A stretch of 64,000 bases of DNA from Hyphomicrobiales bacterium (GTDB lineage: Bacteria; Pseudomonadota; Alphaproteobacteria; Rhizobiales; Beijerinckiaceae), in assembly GCA_017302635.1 (NCBI GenBank), contig JAFLCX010000003.1, forward strand, positions 1 through 64,000, given 5' to 3'. The first letter of the stretch is position 1. Every line of letters starts with the position of its first letter. Positions 52,496 to 60,631 of this stretch are shown here, piece after piece. The notes under the pieces were generated by a model, which was given only the letters and a program-made list of their open reading frames with translations, was not told the origin of the DNA and made no database searches. The position numbers and the translations under genes are program-made.

Positions 52496-53545
52496 TCACA
52501 CGCCGAGCGCTTTGATCCGCTCCGCCGCCGGAGGCAGGAAGGCGCGGCTGAACACCTCATCCACACCGGGGATGCGCGGGAGCTGGTTCGCCTCGGCCAC
52601 AATCGCGATGCCGCGCTTGAAGCGGGCTTCATCGACATCACCAATGCCGATTTTTGCGGTATCCGGGTGGCTCATCTCGGATTTCAGCGTCGCGATCAGA
52701 CGCGCCTTCTCGATATCCTTCTTGATAAGCGGCTCGCGTTTGGCGACAGCCTCCACTGCCTTGTCGAAATCCTTGAGTGTTTCCGCGAGGCCCCGATTGA
52801 AAGCCCGGACGATGCCGGAGACCGCCTTCGGGTTCTCCTTCGCGAATTTGCGACTGACGACCAGCGTGTTGGAATAGAGATCCATTCCAGCATCGACATA
52901 GTTGATGAAGCGGAAGTCCTTGTCCGGATCGATGCCGGCGAGCCGTGCCGAGAAGGCGATGGTGTTCACAAAGCCGAACACAGCATCCACCTGCCCGCGC
53001 TGGAGCATCTGCTCGCGCAGGTTCGGAGCCATGTTCGTGATCGTGACTTTCGAGGCATCGATGCCGGCGAGCTTCGCATAAGCGGGAAAGAGCTTCAGCG
53101 CGGCGTCATTGGCTGGACCACCGATAGTCTTGCCTTCGAGGTCTTTCGGGGTCTTGATCGGCCCGTCGCGCCGCACGGCAATCGTGAACGGCGGGTTGTT
53201 GAACATCGCATAGACCGCGAGCGGTGCCTCCTCAGGCTTCTTGGAGACCAGATCGATCAGGGCGTTCATATCGCCGAAGCCGATATCGTAAGCGCCGGTC
53301 GCGACCTTCGTGATGGCGGCGGCAGAACCCTCGCCTTGATCGATCTGGAGATCGACACCTTCCTGCTGGAGAAAACCGAGATCCTGCGCCTGGAAAAACC
53401 AGCTCTGCGGGCCCTGATAGCGCCAGTTAAGGATCATTTTGGCCTTGACCGGGCTCTGGGCGCGCGCCGGCAAGACAAGGCCGGATGCGGCGAGCAAAGC
53501 ACCCGCACCAAGGCCGAAGGAACGACGCGACAGGGTATGAGACAT
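52496..53545 (-). CDS. NMT1/THI5-like ABC transporter substrate-binding protein (copy 2)
   Basis: This 349-residue periplasmic receptor has a twin-arginine-like signal (LSRRSFGLGAG, cleavage after ARA near residue 29). It parallels copy 1 block by block: IDQGEGSAAAITKV, GPIKTPKDLEGKTIGGPA, and GIDASKVTITNMAPNLREQML, read in parts. It is the first gene of the ten-gene operon and has GGAGG before its ATG. Two receptors and only one permease/ATPase pair suggest shared use or two ligand specificities. Confidence 0.84.
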   Translation of the reverse strand: MSHTLSRRSFGLGAGALLAASGLVLPARAQSPVKAKMILNWRYQGPQSWFFQAQDLGFLQQEGVDLQIDQGEGSAAAITKVATGAYDIGFGDMNALIDLVSKKPEEAPLAVYAMFNNPPFTIAVRRDGPIKTPKDLEGKTIGGPANDAALKLFPAYAKLAGIDASKVTITNMAPNLREQMLQRGQVDAVFGFVNTIAFSARLAGIDPDKDFRFINYVDAGMDLYSNTLVVSRKFAKENPKAVSGIVRAFNRGLAETLKDFDKAVEAVAKREPLIKKDIEKARLIATLKSEMSHPDTAKIGIGDVDEARFKRGIAIVAEANQLPRIPGVDEVFSRAFLPPAAERIKALGV

Positions 53546-53616
53546 GCGGGAAAACCTCCAGAAAAGGGGATACCTTGCTGGAGAGGGAGGCTAGGCGCAC
53601 TTGACTGATGCTGTCT

Positions 53617-53636
53617 TCTGCTCATTTTTGTGCAGA
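53617..53636. promoter_or_regulatory. LysR-type operator candidate in divergent region
   Basis: TCTGC and GCAGA flank a 10-base spacer in the 114-base region between the binding-protein and LysR starts. The size and dyad suit a LysR box that could activate the ten-gene operon and repress lysR. Symmetry is seen; role is inferred. Confidence 0.4.
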
Positions 53637-53659
53637 CCTATTCGAAAAATGCACCGGTT

Positions 53660-54595
53660 ATGCTGATGCCCATGCGCCATGCCCGTTTTCTGCGCTATGT
53701 CGATGAGATTGCCCGTTCCGGCTCCATCCGAAGCGCGGCGGAAAAACTGAACCTGACAGCATCTGCCCTCAACCGCCGTATTCAGGATTTCGAGGAGGAG
53801 CTGGGCACGCCGATTTTCGAGCGCTTGCCGCGCGGTGTGCGCCTCAACGCGGCAGGCGAGTTGGTCATCCGGCATTTCCGCGCGCAACTTGCCGAGCTGA
53901 CGCGGGTGCGATCGCAGGTCGAGGACCTTTCCGGCTTCCGGCGCGGCACGGTCTCGATCGCGTGCAGCCAGGCCCTCGCCTATGATCTGATGCCGAATAT
54001 GGTCGCGGCCTACCGGCGCGAATTTCCACTCGTGAATTTCGTGATCCGCGTGCTCGACCACCGCGATGCCTTGCGCGCGCTGACCGAGTTCGAGGTCGAT
54101 CTCGCCCTCGTCTTTCGCCCGCCGCCGATGCCGGAATTCCAGATCCTCGCCTCTGCCGAGCAACGTGTCATGGCTATCATGCAGGTGGATCATCCGCTTG
54201 CAAACCGCGAAGGGCTGCGCCTGCGCGATTGCGCCAGCTACCCCCTCGCCTTGCCCGATCGCTCCTATTCCGGCCGGCAATTGCTGGACGAAGCGACGGC
54301 GCGGGCCTCTTTCCGGTTTGATGCGGCGGTGGAGTCGAATTCCTTCGAGTTCTTGCGCAACTACGTGCGGAACGAGCCAGCCATCACGTTCCAGATCGAG
54401 ATCGGGGCGCCGCCGCAGGACCGAGAGCGATATGGCCTCGTGGCAAAGCCGATTGACGCGCGCGACATCCAGCCTGCACGCCTCGCGATCGGGCAATTGC
54501 GCGGGCGCGCCCTCCCTGTGGCCGCGGCAAAATTCGCCGATCAGCTCGGCTCCCGGCTCATCCCTTGGGCTGATCCAGCCATTTCGCCACCGTGA
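53660..54595 (+). CDS. LysR family regulator of the N-heterocycle operon
   Basis: This regulator of about 311 residues has its helix-turn-helix in RHARFLRYVDEIARSGSI and LTASALNRRIQDFEEELG, and an effector domain with FRRGTVSIACSQALAYDLMP near 100. It is divergent from the ten-gene operon, so it probably controls it, as the LysR-type AtzR controls atzDEF in Pseudomonas. ATG 53660 or 53672 may be the start; no ribosome site decides. Its last 38 bases overlap the end of the convergent LOG gene. Confidence 0.82.
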   Translation: MLMPMRHARFLRYVDEIARSGSIRSAAEKLNLTASALNRRIQDFEEELGTPIFERLPRGVRLNAAGELVIRHFRAQLAELTRVRSQVEDLSGFRRGTVSIACSQALAYDLMPNMVAAYRREFPLVNFVIRVLDHRDALRALTEFEVDLALVFRPPPMPEFQILASAEQRVMAIMQVDHPLANREGLRLRDCASYPLALPDRSYSGRQLLDEATARASFRFDAAVESNSFEFLRNYVRNEPAITFQIEIGAPPQDRERYGLVAKPIDARDIQPARLAIGQLRGRALPVAAAKFADQLGSRLIPWADPAISPP

Positions 54596-55148
54596 CGGGC
54601 TGGGACGCGATCAGCCCGTCAATCAGCGCATCAGGCTCGCTCTCGATGACAATGCCCTTGCGATGCTGGGCGGGCAGGAAACTCTCGGCGATCATGTGAT
54701 CGATCATGCCCATCAGGGGCTGATAAAAGCCGCGCGTATCCAGCAGCCCGGCAGGCTTGGTGAACTCGCCAAGCTGGTTCAGCGTCCAGACCTCCATAAA
54801 CTCCTCAAGCGTACCGATACCGCCCGGCAGCGCGATGAAGGCATCGGCGAGATCGGCCATCCGGCGCTTCCGGGCCCGCATGTCCGTCGCCGTTTCGCTG
54901 ATCGTGAGCCCCGGATGCGTATGCCCCTTTGCCGCAAGACGTTCGGTGATCACGCCATGCGCCTCGCCACCTCCGGCGAGCACCGCATCGGCGAGAACGC
55001 CCATCAGCCCTTTGTTCGTGCCACCATAGACAAGGCGCATGCCGCGCCGCGCCAGCGATGCCCCGAGCAGTTTCGCACTGGCCGCATAGGCCTCATGCCC
55101 GCCGAAATTCGAGCCGGAAAACACAGCGATCGATGAGAGAATGCGCAT
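54558..55148 (-). CDS. LOG family protein (TIGR00730), nucleoside-monophosphate phosphoribohydrolase type
   Basis: This 196-residue protein matches LOG enzymes, which release the base from (cytokinin) nucleoside 5'-monophosphates. Marks are VFSGSNFGG, RLVYGGTNKGLMGVLADAVL near residue 38, ARKRRMADLADAF near 92 and PGGIGTLEEFMEVWT near 108. AGGA precedes the ATG at 55146-55148, 10 bases after the GntR stop. In a neighbourhood of ring-cleaving genes a role in freeing a nitrogen-heterocyclic base is conceivable but unproven. Confidence 0.85.
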   Translation of the reverse strand: MRILSSIAVFSGSNFGGHEAYAASAKLLGASLARRGMRLVYGGTNKGLMGVLADAVLAGGGEAHGVITERLAAKGHTHPGLTISETATDMRARKRRMADLADAFIALPGGIGTLEEFMEVWTLNQLGEFTKPAGLLDTRGFYQPLMGMIDHMIAESFLPAQHRKGIVIESEPDALIDGLIASQPVTVAKWLDQPKG

Positions 55149-55158
55149 CCTGAAAGTC

Positions 55159-55827
55159 CTATTCTGCGGCTTCCGCCTCGCCGCCTTCCGCAAGTCGCAA
55201 GAAGGCATCCCGCACAACGAGAATGTGTTCAACCATATGCCTTTGCGCCGCGAGTCGATCGCCGCGAAGGATCGCCTGCACAATCGCCTCGTGCTCGGCA
55301 TGCGAGGCCGCAAGACGCCCCAGAGTCGAGAACTGCGCCCGACGATAAGGCCGGAGCCTCGCCCGCGTCTGCATCGTGATGTCGACAAGGTAGCTGTTAT
55401 GACTTCCGGCATAGATGAGCGCATGGAGCTTCTCGTTCGCCTGAGCATAGGCAACGCTGTCGCCGGCGCGGACAATCTCGCTCATGGCTTCGTGAGCCGT
55501 GGCAAGCGCCGCACGCTCTGCCGGAGACATGGCGCGCGAGGCATGGCCCGCGCAGAGCCCCTCAAGGTCAGCCATCACCTGGAACATGTCGCGCAGGTCG
55601 GCCATCGACGGCGCCGCGACCTCAGCGCCCCGATTCGGGCGATGCGCGACGAGCCCTCCTGCTGCGAGCAGCCGCAGGGCTTCACGCACCGGTGTGCGGG
55701 AGACGCCATAGCTCGCGGCAAGCTCCTGCTCGTCGAGCGCGGACCCCGGAGGCCGCTGCCCGCCAAGGATCTGGCTCGTGAGATCCTGCCGGATCTGCTC
55801 GGATCGAGTGGTGCGCGCGCCCTTCAT
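55159..55827 (-). CDS. GntR family (FCD) transcriptional regulator
   Basis: This 222-residue regulator has an N-terminal winged helix (RSEQIRQDLTSQILGGQ, then LAASYGVSRTPVREALRLL) and an FCD effector domain. ATG 55825-55827 is chosen because residues before it are not family-like and GAAGGGC/AGGGG stand upstream. It is divergent from the dipeptide-transporter-atzFGE operon across 261 bases and is followed by the LOG gene, so it is the likely specific regulator of the operon. Confidence 0.86.
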   Translation of the reverse strand: MKGARTTRSEQIRQDLTSQILGGQRPPGSALDEQELAASYGVSRTPVREALRLLAAGGLVAHRPNRGAEVAAPSMADLRDMFQVMADLEGLCAGHASRAMSPAERAALATAHEAMSEIVRAGDSVAYAQANEKLHALIYAGSHNSYLVDITMQTRARLRPYRRAQFSTLGRLAASHAEHEAIVQAILRGDRLAAQRHMVEHILVVRDAFLRLAEGGEAEAAE

Positions 55828-55889
55828 ACCCCTGCCCTTCTCGCGACGTGATAGCCGAGAATCGCGTGACGACCAATTGCACATCCCAT

Positions 55890-55931
55890 ATTGCACAATT
55901 TTTAATCAACATGGTAGCTATTGCATACAAT
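55890..55931. promoter_or_regulatory. Two ATTG-CAAT operator-like palindromes in AT-rich divergent region
   Basis: ATTGCACAAT (55890-55899) and ATTGCATACAAT (55920-55931) are spaced about three helical turns apart in an AT-rich stretch unlike the high-GC surroundings. They suit binding by a GntR dimer pair and looping. The rest of 55828-56033 holds no gene I can support. Confidence 0.45.
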
Positions 55932-56033
55932 TTAGATAGACGCGACATTCAGCAAACAGAGCGTCCTCACCCTCGGCTATTTTAAGTGTATGTTTTTATA
56001 TGATTTTTTTATTTTCCTTCGCATTGCCCGAAA

Positions 56034-56049
56034 TGGCATCAGGCTTGCT
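56034..56049 (+). promoter_or_regulatory. Putative sigma-54 (RpoN) promoter of the transporter-atzFGE operon
   Basis: TGGCATCAGGCTTGCT has the -24 GG and -12 GC with exactly ten bases between, and matches TGGCA and TTGCT of the sigma-54 consensus. Transcription would start near 56060, about 29 bases before the ATG at 56089. Sigma-54 control would couple the operon to nitrogen limitation through NtrC or similar. This is by eye, not a scored search. Confidence 0.55.
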
Positions 56050-56088
56050 TTGCCTTCTGCATAATCAATGCCAACAGGAGCCATCCTC

Positions 56089-57705
56089 ATGCGCCGCCGC
56101 GATTTCCTGAAGTCCACTGCCGCTGTTACCGCAGGCCTCGCCGCCCCGGCCGTGTTTCCGTCCTCGGCCTCCGCGCAGGCCCGCAACGAAACGCTTCTCG
56201 CGATTTCGGAGAACGCGCCAAACAGCCAGGATATCCACGGTGTCGGCGCGAACCGCCCGGCCTATGAGGTTTCGTGGAACACCTATGATCGCCTCATGAC
56301 CTATGGCGTGAAAAAGGACCCCAACGGCAACGACCATTACGATTTCCGCAAGATCGAGCCGGAACTCGCCGAGGACATGAATGTTGGTGCGAACTCCATC
56401 ACCTTCAAGCTGAAGGCAGGCGCGAAATTCCATGATGGCACGCCGGTTACTGCGAAGGATGTCAAATGGTCCTTCGACCGCGCCGTGACCGTCGGCGGCT
56501 TCCCGACTTTCCAGATGAAAGCGGGCAGTCTCGAAAAGCCCGAGCAGTTCGTGGTCGTCGATGATCGCACCTTCCGTGTCGACCTGCTGCGCAAGGACCA
56601 CATGACCATTCCGGATATCGCGGTTCCCGTGCCCGCCATCTACAATTCGGAACTGTGCAAGAAGAACGCGACCGCGCAGGACCCCTGGGCGATGGAGTTC
56701 ACCAAGAACAACGGTGCCGGCGGCGGGGCCTACAAGGTCTCGCGCTGGCAGCCGGGCACCGAGGTGGTCTACGAGCGCTTCGACGACTGGAAAGGCGGCC
56801 CGCTGCCCAAGCTCAAGCGCGTCATCTGGCGCACCATCCCCTCGGCCGGCAACCGGCGCGCTCTGCTCGAGCGTGGCGATGCCGATATCTCGTTCGACCT
56901 GCCGAACAAGGATTTCCAAGAACTGCGCGCGGCGCAGAAGCTCACCGTCATCGGCACACCGGTCGAGAACGCGCTGCAATACATTGGCATGAACACCAAG
57001 GAAGGCCCCTTTACCAACGTCAAGGTGCGTCAGGCGGTCGCCTACGCCCTGCCCTACCAGAAGATCATGGATGCGGTGATCTACGGGCAGGCACTCCCGA
57101 TGTTCGGTGACAAGGACAACGTCACAACCGGCTTTGAGTGGCCGCAGAAGCACGGCTACAACACCGACATCGCCAAGGCGAAGGCCCTGATGGCCGAAGC
57201 GGGCGTACCGAACGGCTTTGAGACAAGCCTTTCGTTCGATCTTGGCCTTGCGGGCGTCAACGAGCCGCTGTGCATTCTGGTTCAGGAGAGCCTGGCCCAG
57301 ATCGGCATCAAGGTGACGATCAACAAGGTGCCTGGCGCCAACTGGCGCAACGAATTGCTGAAGAAAAACATGCCGTTGATCACCAACACCTTCGGCGGTT
57401 GGCTGAACTACCCGGAATATTTCTTCTTCTGGGCCTATCATGGCCAGAATGCCGTCTTCAACACAATGTCCTATCAGAATGCGAACATGGACAAGCTCAT
57501 CAACGATGCCCGCACGGCCGGTGCCAATGCCGACAAGGCTGGCTATGAGGCGGCCGTGAAGGGCTTCATCGACATGTCATTCGAGGAGGTGCCGCGCATC
57601 CCGCTCTATCAGCCGCTGCTGAATGTCGCGATGCAAAAAGGCATCACCGGCTATCGCTACTGGTTCCACCGCCAGCTCGATTACCGCCAGCTCGCCAAGG
57701 CCTGA
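56089..57705 (+). CDS. Dipeptide/nickel-type ABC transporter substrate-binding protein
   Basis: This 538-residue SBP family-5 receptor begins with a twin-arginine signal (RRRDFLKSTAAV, cleavage after ASA near residue 30). Marks are LAEDMNVGANSITFKLKAGAKFHDGTPVTAKDVKWSFDR, read in parts near 100-130, which is the family signature, and VRQAVAYALPYQKIM near 320. AGGAG stands 8 bases before the ATG at 56089. Relatives bind peptides, but many bind unrelated small molecules; its place before atzF-atzG-atzE suggests a ureido or amide ligand. Confidence 0.86.
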   Translation: MRRRDFLKSTAAVTAGLAAPAVFPSSASAQARNETLLAISENAPNSQDIHGVGANRPAYEVSWNTYDRLMTYGVKKDPNGNDHYDFRKIEPELAEDMNVGANSITFKLKAGAKFHDGTPVTAKDVKWSFDRAVTVGGFPTFQMKAGSLEKPEQFVVVDDRTFRVDLLRKDHMTIPDIAVPVPAIYNSELCKKNATAQDPWAMEFTKNNGAGGGAYKVSRWQPGTEVVYERFDDWKGGPLPKLKRVIWRTIPSAGNRRALLERGDADISFDLPNKDFQELRAAQKLTVIGTPVENALQYIGMNTKEGPFTNVKVRQAVAYALPYQKIMDAVIYGQALPMFGDKDNVTTGFEWPQKHGYNTDIAKAKALMAEAGVPNGFETSLSFDLGLAGVNEPLCILVQESLAQIGIKVTINKVPGANWRNELLKKNMPLITNTFGGWLNYPEYFFFWAYHGQNAVFNTMSYQNANMDKLINDARTAGANADKAGYEAAVKGFIDMSFEEVPRIPLYQPLLNVAMQKGITGYRYWFHRQLDYRQLAKA

Positions 57706-57720
57706 GCTTGACCACTGAGA

Positions 57721-57744
57721 AGGGCCGCCCGGCCGGGCGGCCCT
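57721..57744. repeat. Perfect 24-bp palindrome between receptor and permease genes
   Basis: AGGGCCGCCCGG is followed at once by its exact reverse complement CCGGGCGGCCCT. It begins 16 bases after the receptor stop and ends 29 bases before the permease ATG. A GC-rich intercistronic hairpin like this usually protects the upstream message or partly terminates, raising receptor level over permease. Confidence 0.7.
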
Positions 57745-57772
57745 GTTCGGATGCTTGCCTGAAAGGGCTGAA

Positions 57773-58786
57773 ATGTTCTCGCTCATCTTCAACCGGCTGA
57801 TGCTGGCGATCCCGAGTCTGATCGGCGTCGTGATCGTTACGTTTCTGCTGACGCGCGCTTTGCCGGGTGACCCGGCGGCCTATTTCGCGGGGCCGGCTGC
57901 AACGGAGCAGGCCATTGCGGAAATCCGCGCCAAGCTTGGCACTGACAAACCCCTGATCGTCCAGTTCGGACGCTATGTGAGCGATCTCGCGCGCGGTGAA
58001 CTCGGCAATTCGCTCACGACTGGCCAGTCGGTCGCGAAGGAAATCGCGACCCGCCTGCCCGCTTCTGCCGAACTCACTCTCATCGGCCTGATGCTGGTCG
58101 TGATCCTCGCGGTGCCGATGGGCATTCTCGCGGCGACACGGCCGGGAAGCTGGATTGATCATGTCACCCGCATCGTCTCGACAGCCGGCGTATCGCTGCC
58201 GGTGTTTTTCACCGGGCTGCTGCTGGTTTACGTCTTCTATTACCGCCTCGGGCTCTCGCCATCGCCCGTGGGGCGGCTTGATGTGTTTCTTTCAGCCCCT
58301 CCGCACATCACCGGATTTTACCTGATCGACGCGGCCTTGGCGCGCGACGCCGAGGTGTTCGTGGCGGCGCTGAAGCAGCTGATCCTGCCCGCCCTGACCT
58401 TGGCGATTTTCGCGTTGGCCCCGATCGCACGGATGACGCGCGCCTCGATGCTCGCGGTGCTCTCGGCCGATTTCGTGCGCACGGCGCGGGCGAGCGGCCT
58501 TTCATCATCGAAGGTGATTGTCACTTACGCGTTCCGCAATGCCGTTCTGCCGGTCATCACCACGCTCGGCATGGTGCTGTCGTTCCTGCTCGGTGCGAAT
58601 GTGCTGGTCGAGAAGGTGTTTGCCTGGCCGGGGATCGGCTCCTTTGCGGTCGAAGCCCTGATCGCCTCGGATTATGCGCCCGTTCAGGGCTTTGTGCTAA
58701 CGATGGCAGCGCTTTACGTGGCGCTCAACCTCGCGATCGACATCGCCTACGGACTGATTGATCCGCGCGTGAGGATCTCGTCATGA
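57773..58786 (+). CDS. Dipeptide/nickel-type ABC transporter permease, DppB family
   Basis: This 337-residue permease has about six membrane segments. The N-terminal block VIVTFLLTRALPGDPAA near residue 20 and the EAA loop RTARASGLSSSKVIVTYAFRNAVLPV near 240 are typical of DppB. AAGGGC stands before the ATG at 57773. It pairs with the DppC-type permease, whose start overlaps its stop as ATGA. Confidence 0.88.
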   Translation: MFSLIFNRLMLAIPSLIGVVIVTFLLTRALPGDPAAYFAGPAATEQAIAEIRAKLGTDKPLIVQFGRYVSDLARGELGNSLTTGQSVAKEIATRLPASAELTLIGLMLVVILAVPMGILAATRPGSWIDHVTRIVSTAGVSLPVFFTGLLLVYVFYYRLGLSPSPVGRLDVFLSAPPHITGFYLIDAALARDAEVFVAALKQLILPALTLAIFALAPIARMTRASMLAVLSADFVRTARASGLSSSKVIVTYAFRNAVLPVITTLGMVLSFLLGANVLVEKVFAWPGIGSFAVEALIASDYAPVQGFVLTMAALYVALNLAIDIAYGLIDPRVRISS

Positions 58787-59637
58787 GCACGAATGCTTCC
58801 GCCCTGCGCCACGCGCGTTACGTGCTCGGCGAGAACCCGGTGACGGCCTTCGCCTTCGGCCTGTTCGTGCTGATCGTGCTGGCAGCAATCCTCGGACCGT
58901 CTGTGGTGCCCTATGATCCGCTCGCAAGCAACACGAGCCGCGCGCTTCAGGCTCCCTCGGCGCAGCACTGGTTTGGCACCGATCAGCTGGGGCGGGACAT
59001 TTTCTCGCGCGTGATTGTGGCGACACGACTCGACCTTTTCATCGCGATCGCGTCCGTTGCCCTCGTCTTCATGCTGGGCGGACTTTCCGGTGTGGCGGCG
59101 GGATATTTCGGCGGCTGGGTCGACAAGGTCGTGATGCGGATCGCCGACACGATCATGGCCTTCCCGCTTTTTGTGCTCGCGATGGGCATTGTCGCGGCAT
59201 TGGGGAACTCGGTCCAGAACATCATTCTCGCGACCGCGATCGTGAACTTCCCGCTTTATGCCCGAGTTGCGCGCTCGGAAGCAAATATCCGGCGCGAAGC
59301 GGGTTACATCGAGGCCGCACGCCTCTCGGGCAACGGCGATGCGCGCATCGTGCTCACACAGATTTTGCCGAACATCATTCCCATTCTCGTGGTGCAGATG
59401 TCACTCACCATGGGCTACGCGATCCTGAACGCCGCCGGGCTTTCGTTCATCGGGCTTGGCGTCCGCCCGCCGACCCCTGAATGGGGCATCATGGTCGCGG
59501 AAGGCGCGGCCTTCATGGTCTCGGGCGAGTGGTGGATCGCGTTCTTTCCCGGCCTTGCCCTGATGCTCGCAGTCTTCTGTTTCAACCTCCTCGGCGACGG
59601 CCTGCGCGATATCGTCGACCCCAGGCGGAGGACCTGA
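58783..59637 (+). CDS. Dipeptide/nickel-type ABC transporter permease, DppC family
   Basis: This 284-residue permease shows a DppC N-terminal membrane segment near residues 22-42, the HWFGTDQLGRDIFSRVI block near 67, and the EAA loop IEAARLSGNGDARIVLTQILPNIIP near 185. The C-terminus has LGDGLRDIVDPRRR, the usual DppC ending. It overlaps dppB-like by 4 bases and is one base from the next gene. Confidence 0.89.
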   Translation: MSTNASALRHARYVLGENPVTAFAFGLFVLIVLAAILGPSVVPYDPLASNTSRALQAPSAQHWFGTDQLGRDIFSRVIVATRLDLFIAIASVALVFMLGGLSGVAAGYFGGWVDKVVMRIADTIMAFPLFVLAMGIVAALGNSVQNIILATAIVNFPLYARVARSEANIRREAGYIEAARLSGNGDARIVLTQILPNIIPILVVQMSLTMGYAILNAAGLSFIGLGVRPPTPEWGIMVAEGAAFMVSGEWWIAFFPGLALMLAVFCFNLLGDGLRDIVDPRRRT

Positions 59638-59638
59638 C

Positions 59639-60631
59639 ATGGCTGCCCCCGCTCTGCTGGTCGACAATCTGAGTGTCGAGTTCCAAACGCGCTCCGGCGT
59701 GGTGAAAGCGCTTGAGGGCGTGAGTTTCAACGTTGCCAAAGGCGAAACTCTCGCCGTTGTCGGTGAATCCGGCTCGGGAAAATCGGTCACAGCCTATGCT
59801 GTGATGGGCATTCTCGACGCAGCCGCCGCCGTGACATCCGGCAGGGCTGTGCTCGGCGGGCTCGATCTGCTCGCGGCCTCGAAGGAAGCGATGGCCGAGG
59901 TGCGCGGGCGCGAGGTCGCGATGATTTTCCAGAACCCTCGCACGGCGCTCAACCCCATCCGGCGTGTCGGCGACCAGATCGCCGATGTGCTTCTCCGGCA
60001 CGCGAATGTGACCCCGAATGCGGCACCGCGCGAGGCGATCAAGCTGCTCGAAACCGTCGGCATCACGGATCCCGTCCGCCGCGCGAAGGCTTACCCGTTC
60101 GAGCTCTCGGGCGGCATGTGCCAGCGTGTGATGATCGCGATTGCGCTCGCCGCCCAACCCTCGCTGCTGATCGCCGACGAACCGACCACCGGCCTTGATG
60201 TCACGACGCAGGCCATCATCATGGATATCATCGCCGAGCGTGCATCCGCGACGGGCATGGCCACGATTTTCATCACGCATGATCTCGGCCTTGCCGCGGA
60301 GCGTGCCGACCGGATCGTGGTGATGCATGCCGGGCACGTGGTGGAAGCACAGCGCACGCGCGACCTTTTCGCCCATCCGCGTCACCCCTACACACAGGCG
60401 CTGATCGCGGCCACACCGGGCCATACGAGCCGGCTCGCGGAGCTTTCGACGATTGGTGGCAACCTGCCCGATTTGCGGGCTGCAAAGCTCCCGGCCTGCC
60501 GCTACGCCGCGCGTTGCCCGCGCAAACTCGCGATCTGCGACAGTTCCCTGCCGTCGATCGACCCGACTGCGCCGGAAGCGCTGGCGTGCCACAACCCGGT
60601 TTCATCACCCCCGATGGGAGAAGCGGCATGA
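59639..60631 (+). CDS. Dipeptide-type ABC transporter ATP-binding protein, DppD family
   Basis: This 330-residue ATPase has Walker A GESGSGKSV near residue 42, Q-loop AMIFQNPRTALNPIRRVG near 95, signature LSGGMCQRVMIAIAL near 155, Walker B LLIADEPTTGLDVTTQ near 177, and ITHDLGLAAERADR near 215. The oligopeptide C-terminal domain with CRYAARCPRKLAIC near 285 is present; its cysteines may hold an iron-sulfur cluster. It overlaps the next gene as ATGA. Confidence 0.9.
   Translation: MAAPALLVDNLSVEFQTRSGVVKALEGVSFNVAKGETLAVVGESGSGKSVTAYAVMGILDAAAAVTSGRAVLGGLDLLAASKEAMAEVRGREVAMIFQNPRTALNPIRRVGDQIADVLLRHANVTPNAAPREAIKLLETVGITDPVRRAKAYPFELSGGMCQRVMIAIALAAQPSLLIADEPTTGLDVTTQAIIMDIIAERASATGMATIFITHDLGLAAERADRIVVMHAGHVVEAQRTRDLFAHPRHPYTQALIAATPGHTSRLAELSTIGGNLPDLRAAKLPACRYAARCPRKLAICDSSLPSIDPTAPEALACHNPVSSPPMGEAA

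Noticed and set aside
56065..57441. 458-codon minus-strand open frame
   Set aside because: Antisense to the family-5 receptor gene, which has a twin-arginine signal and family signature.
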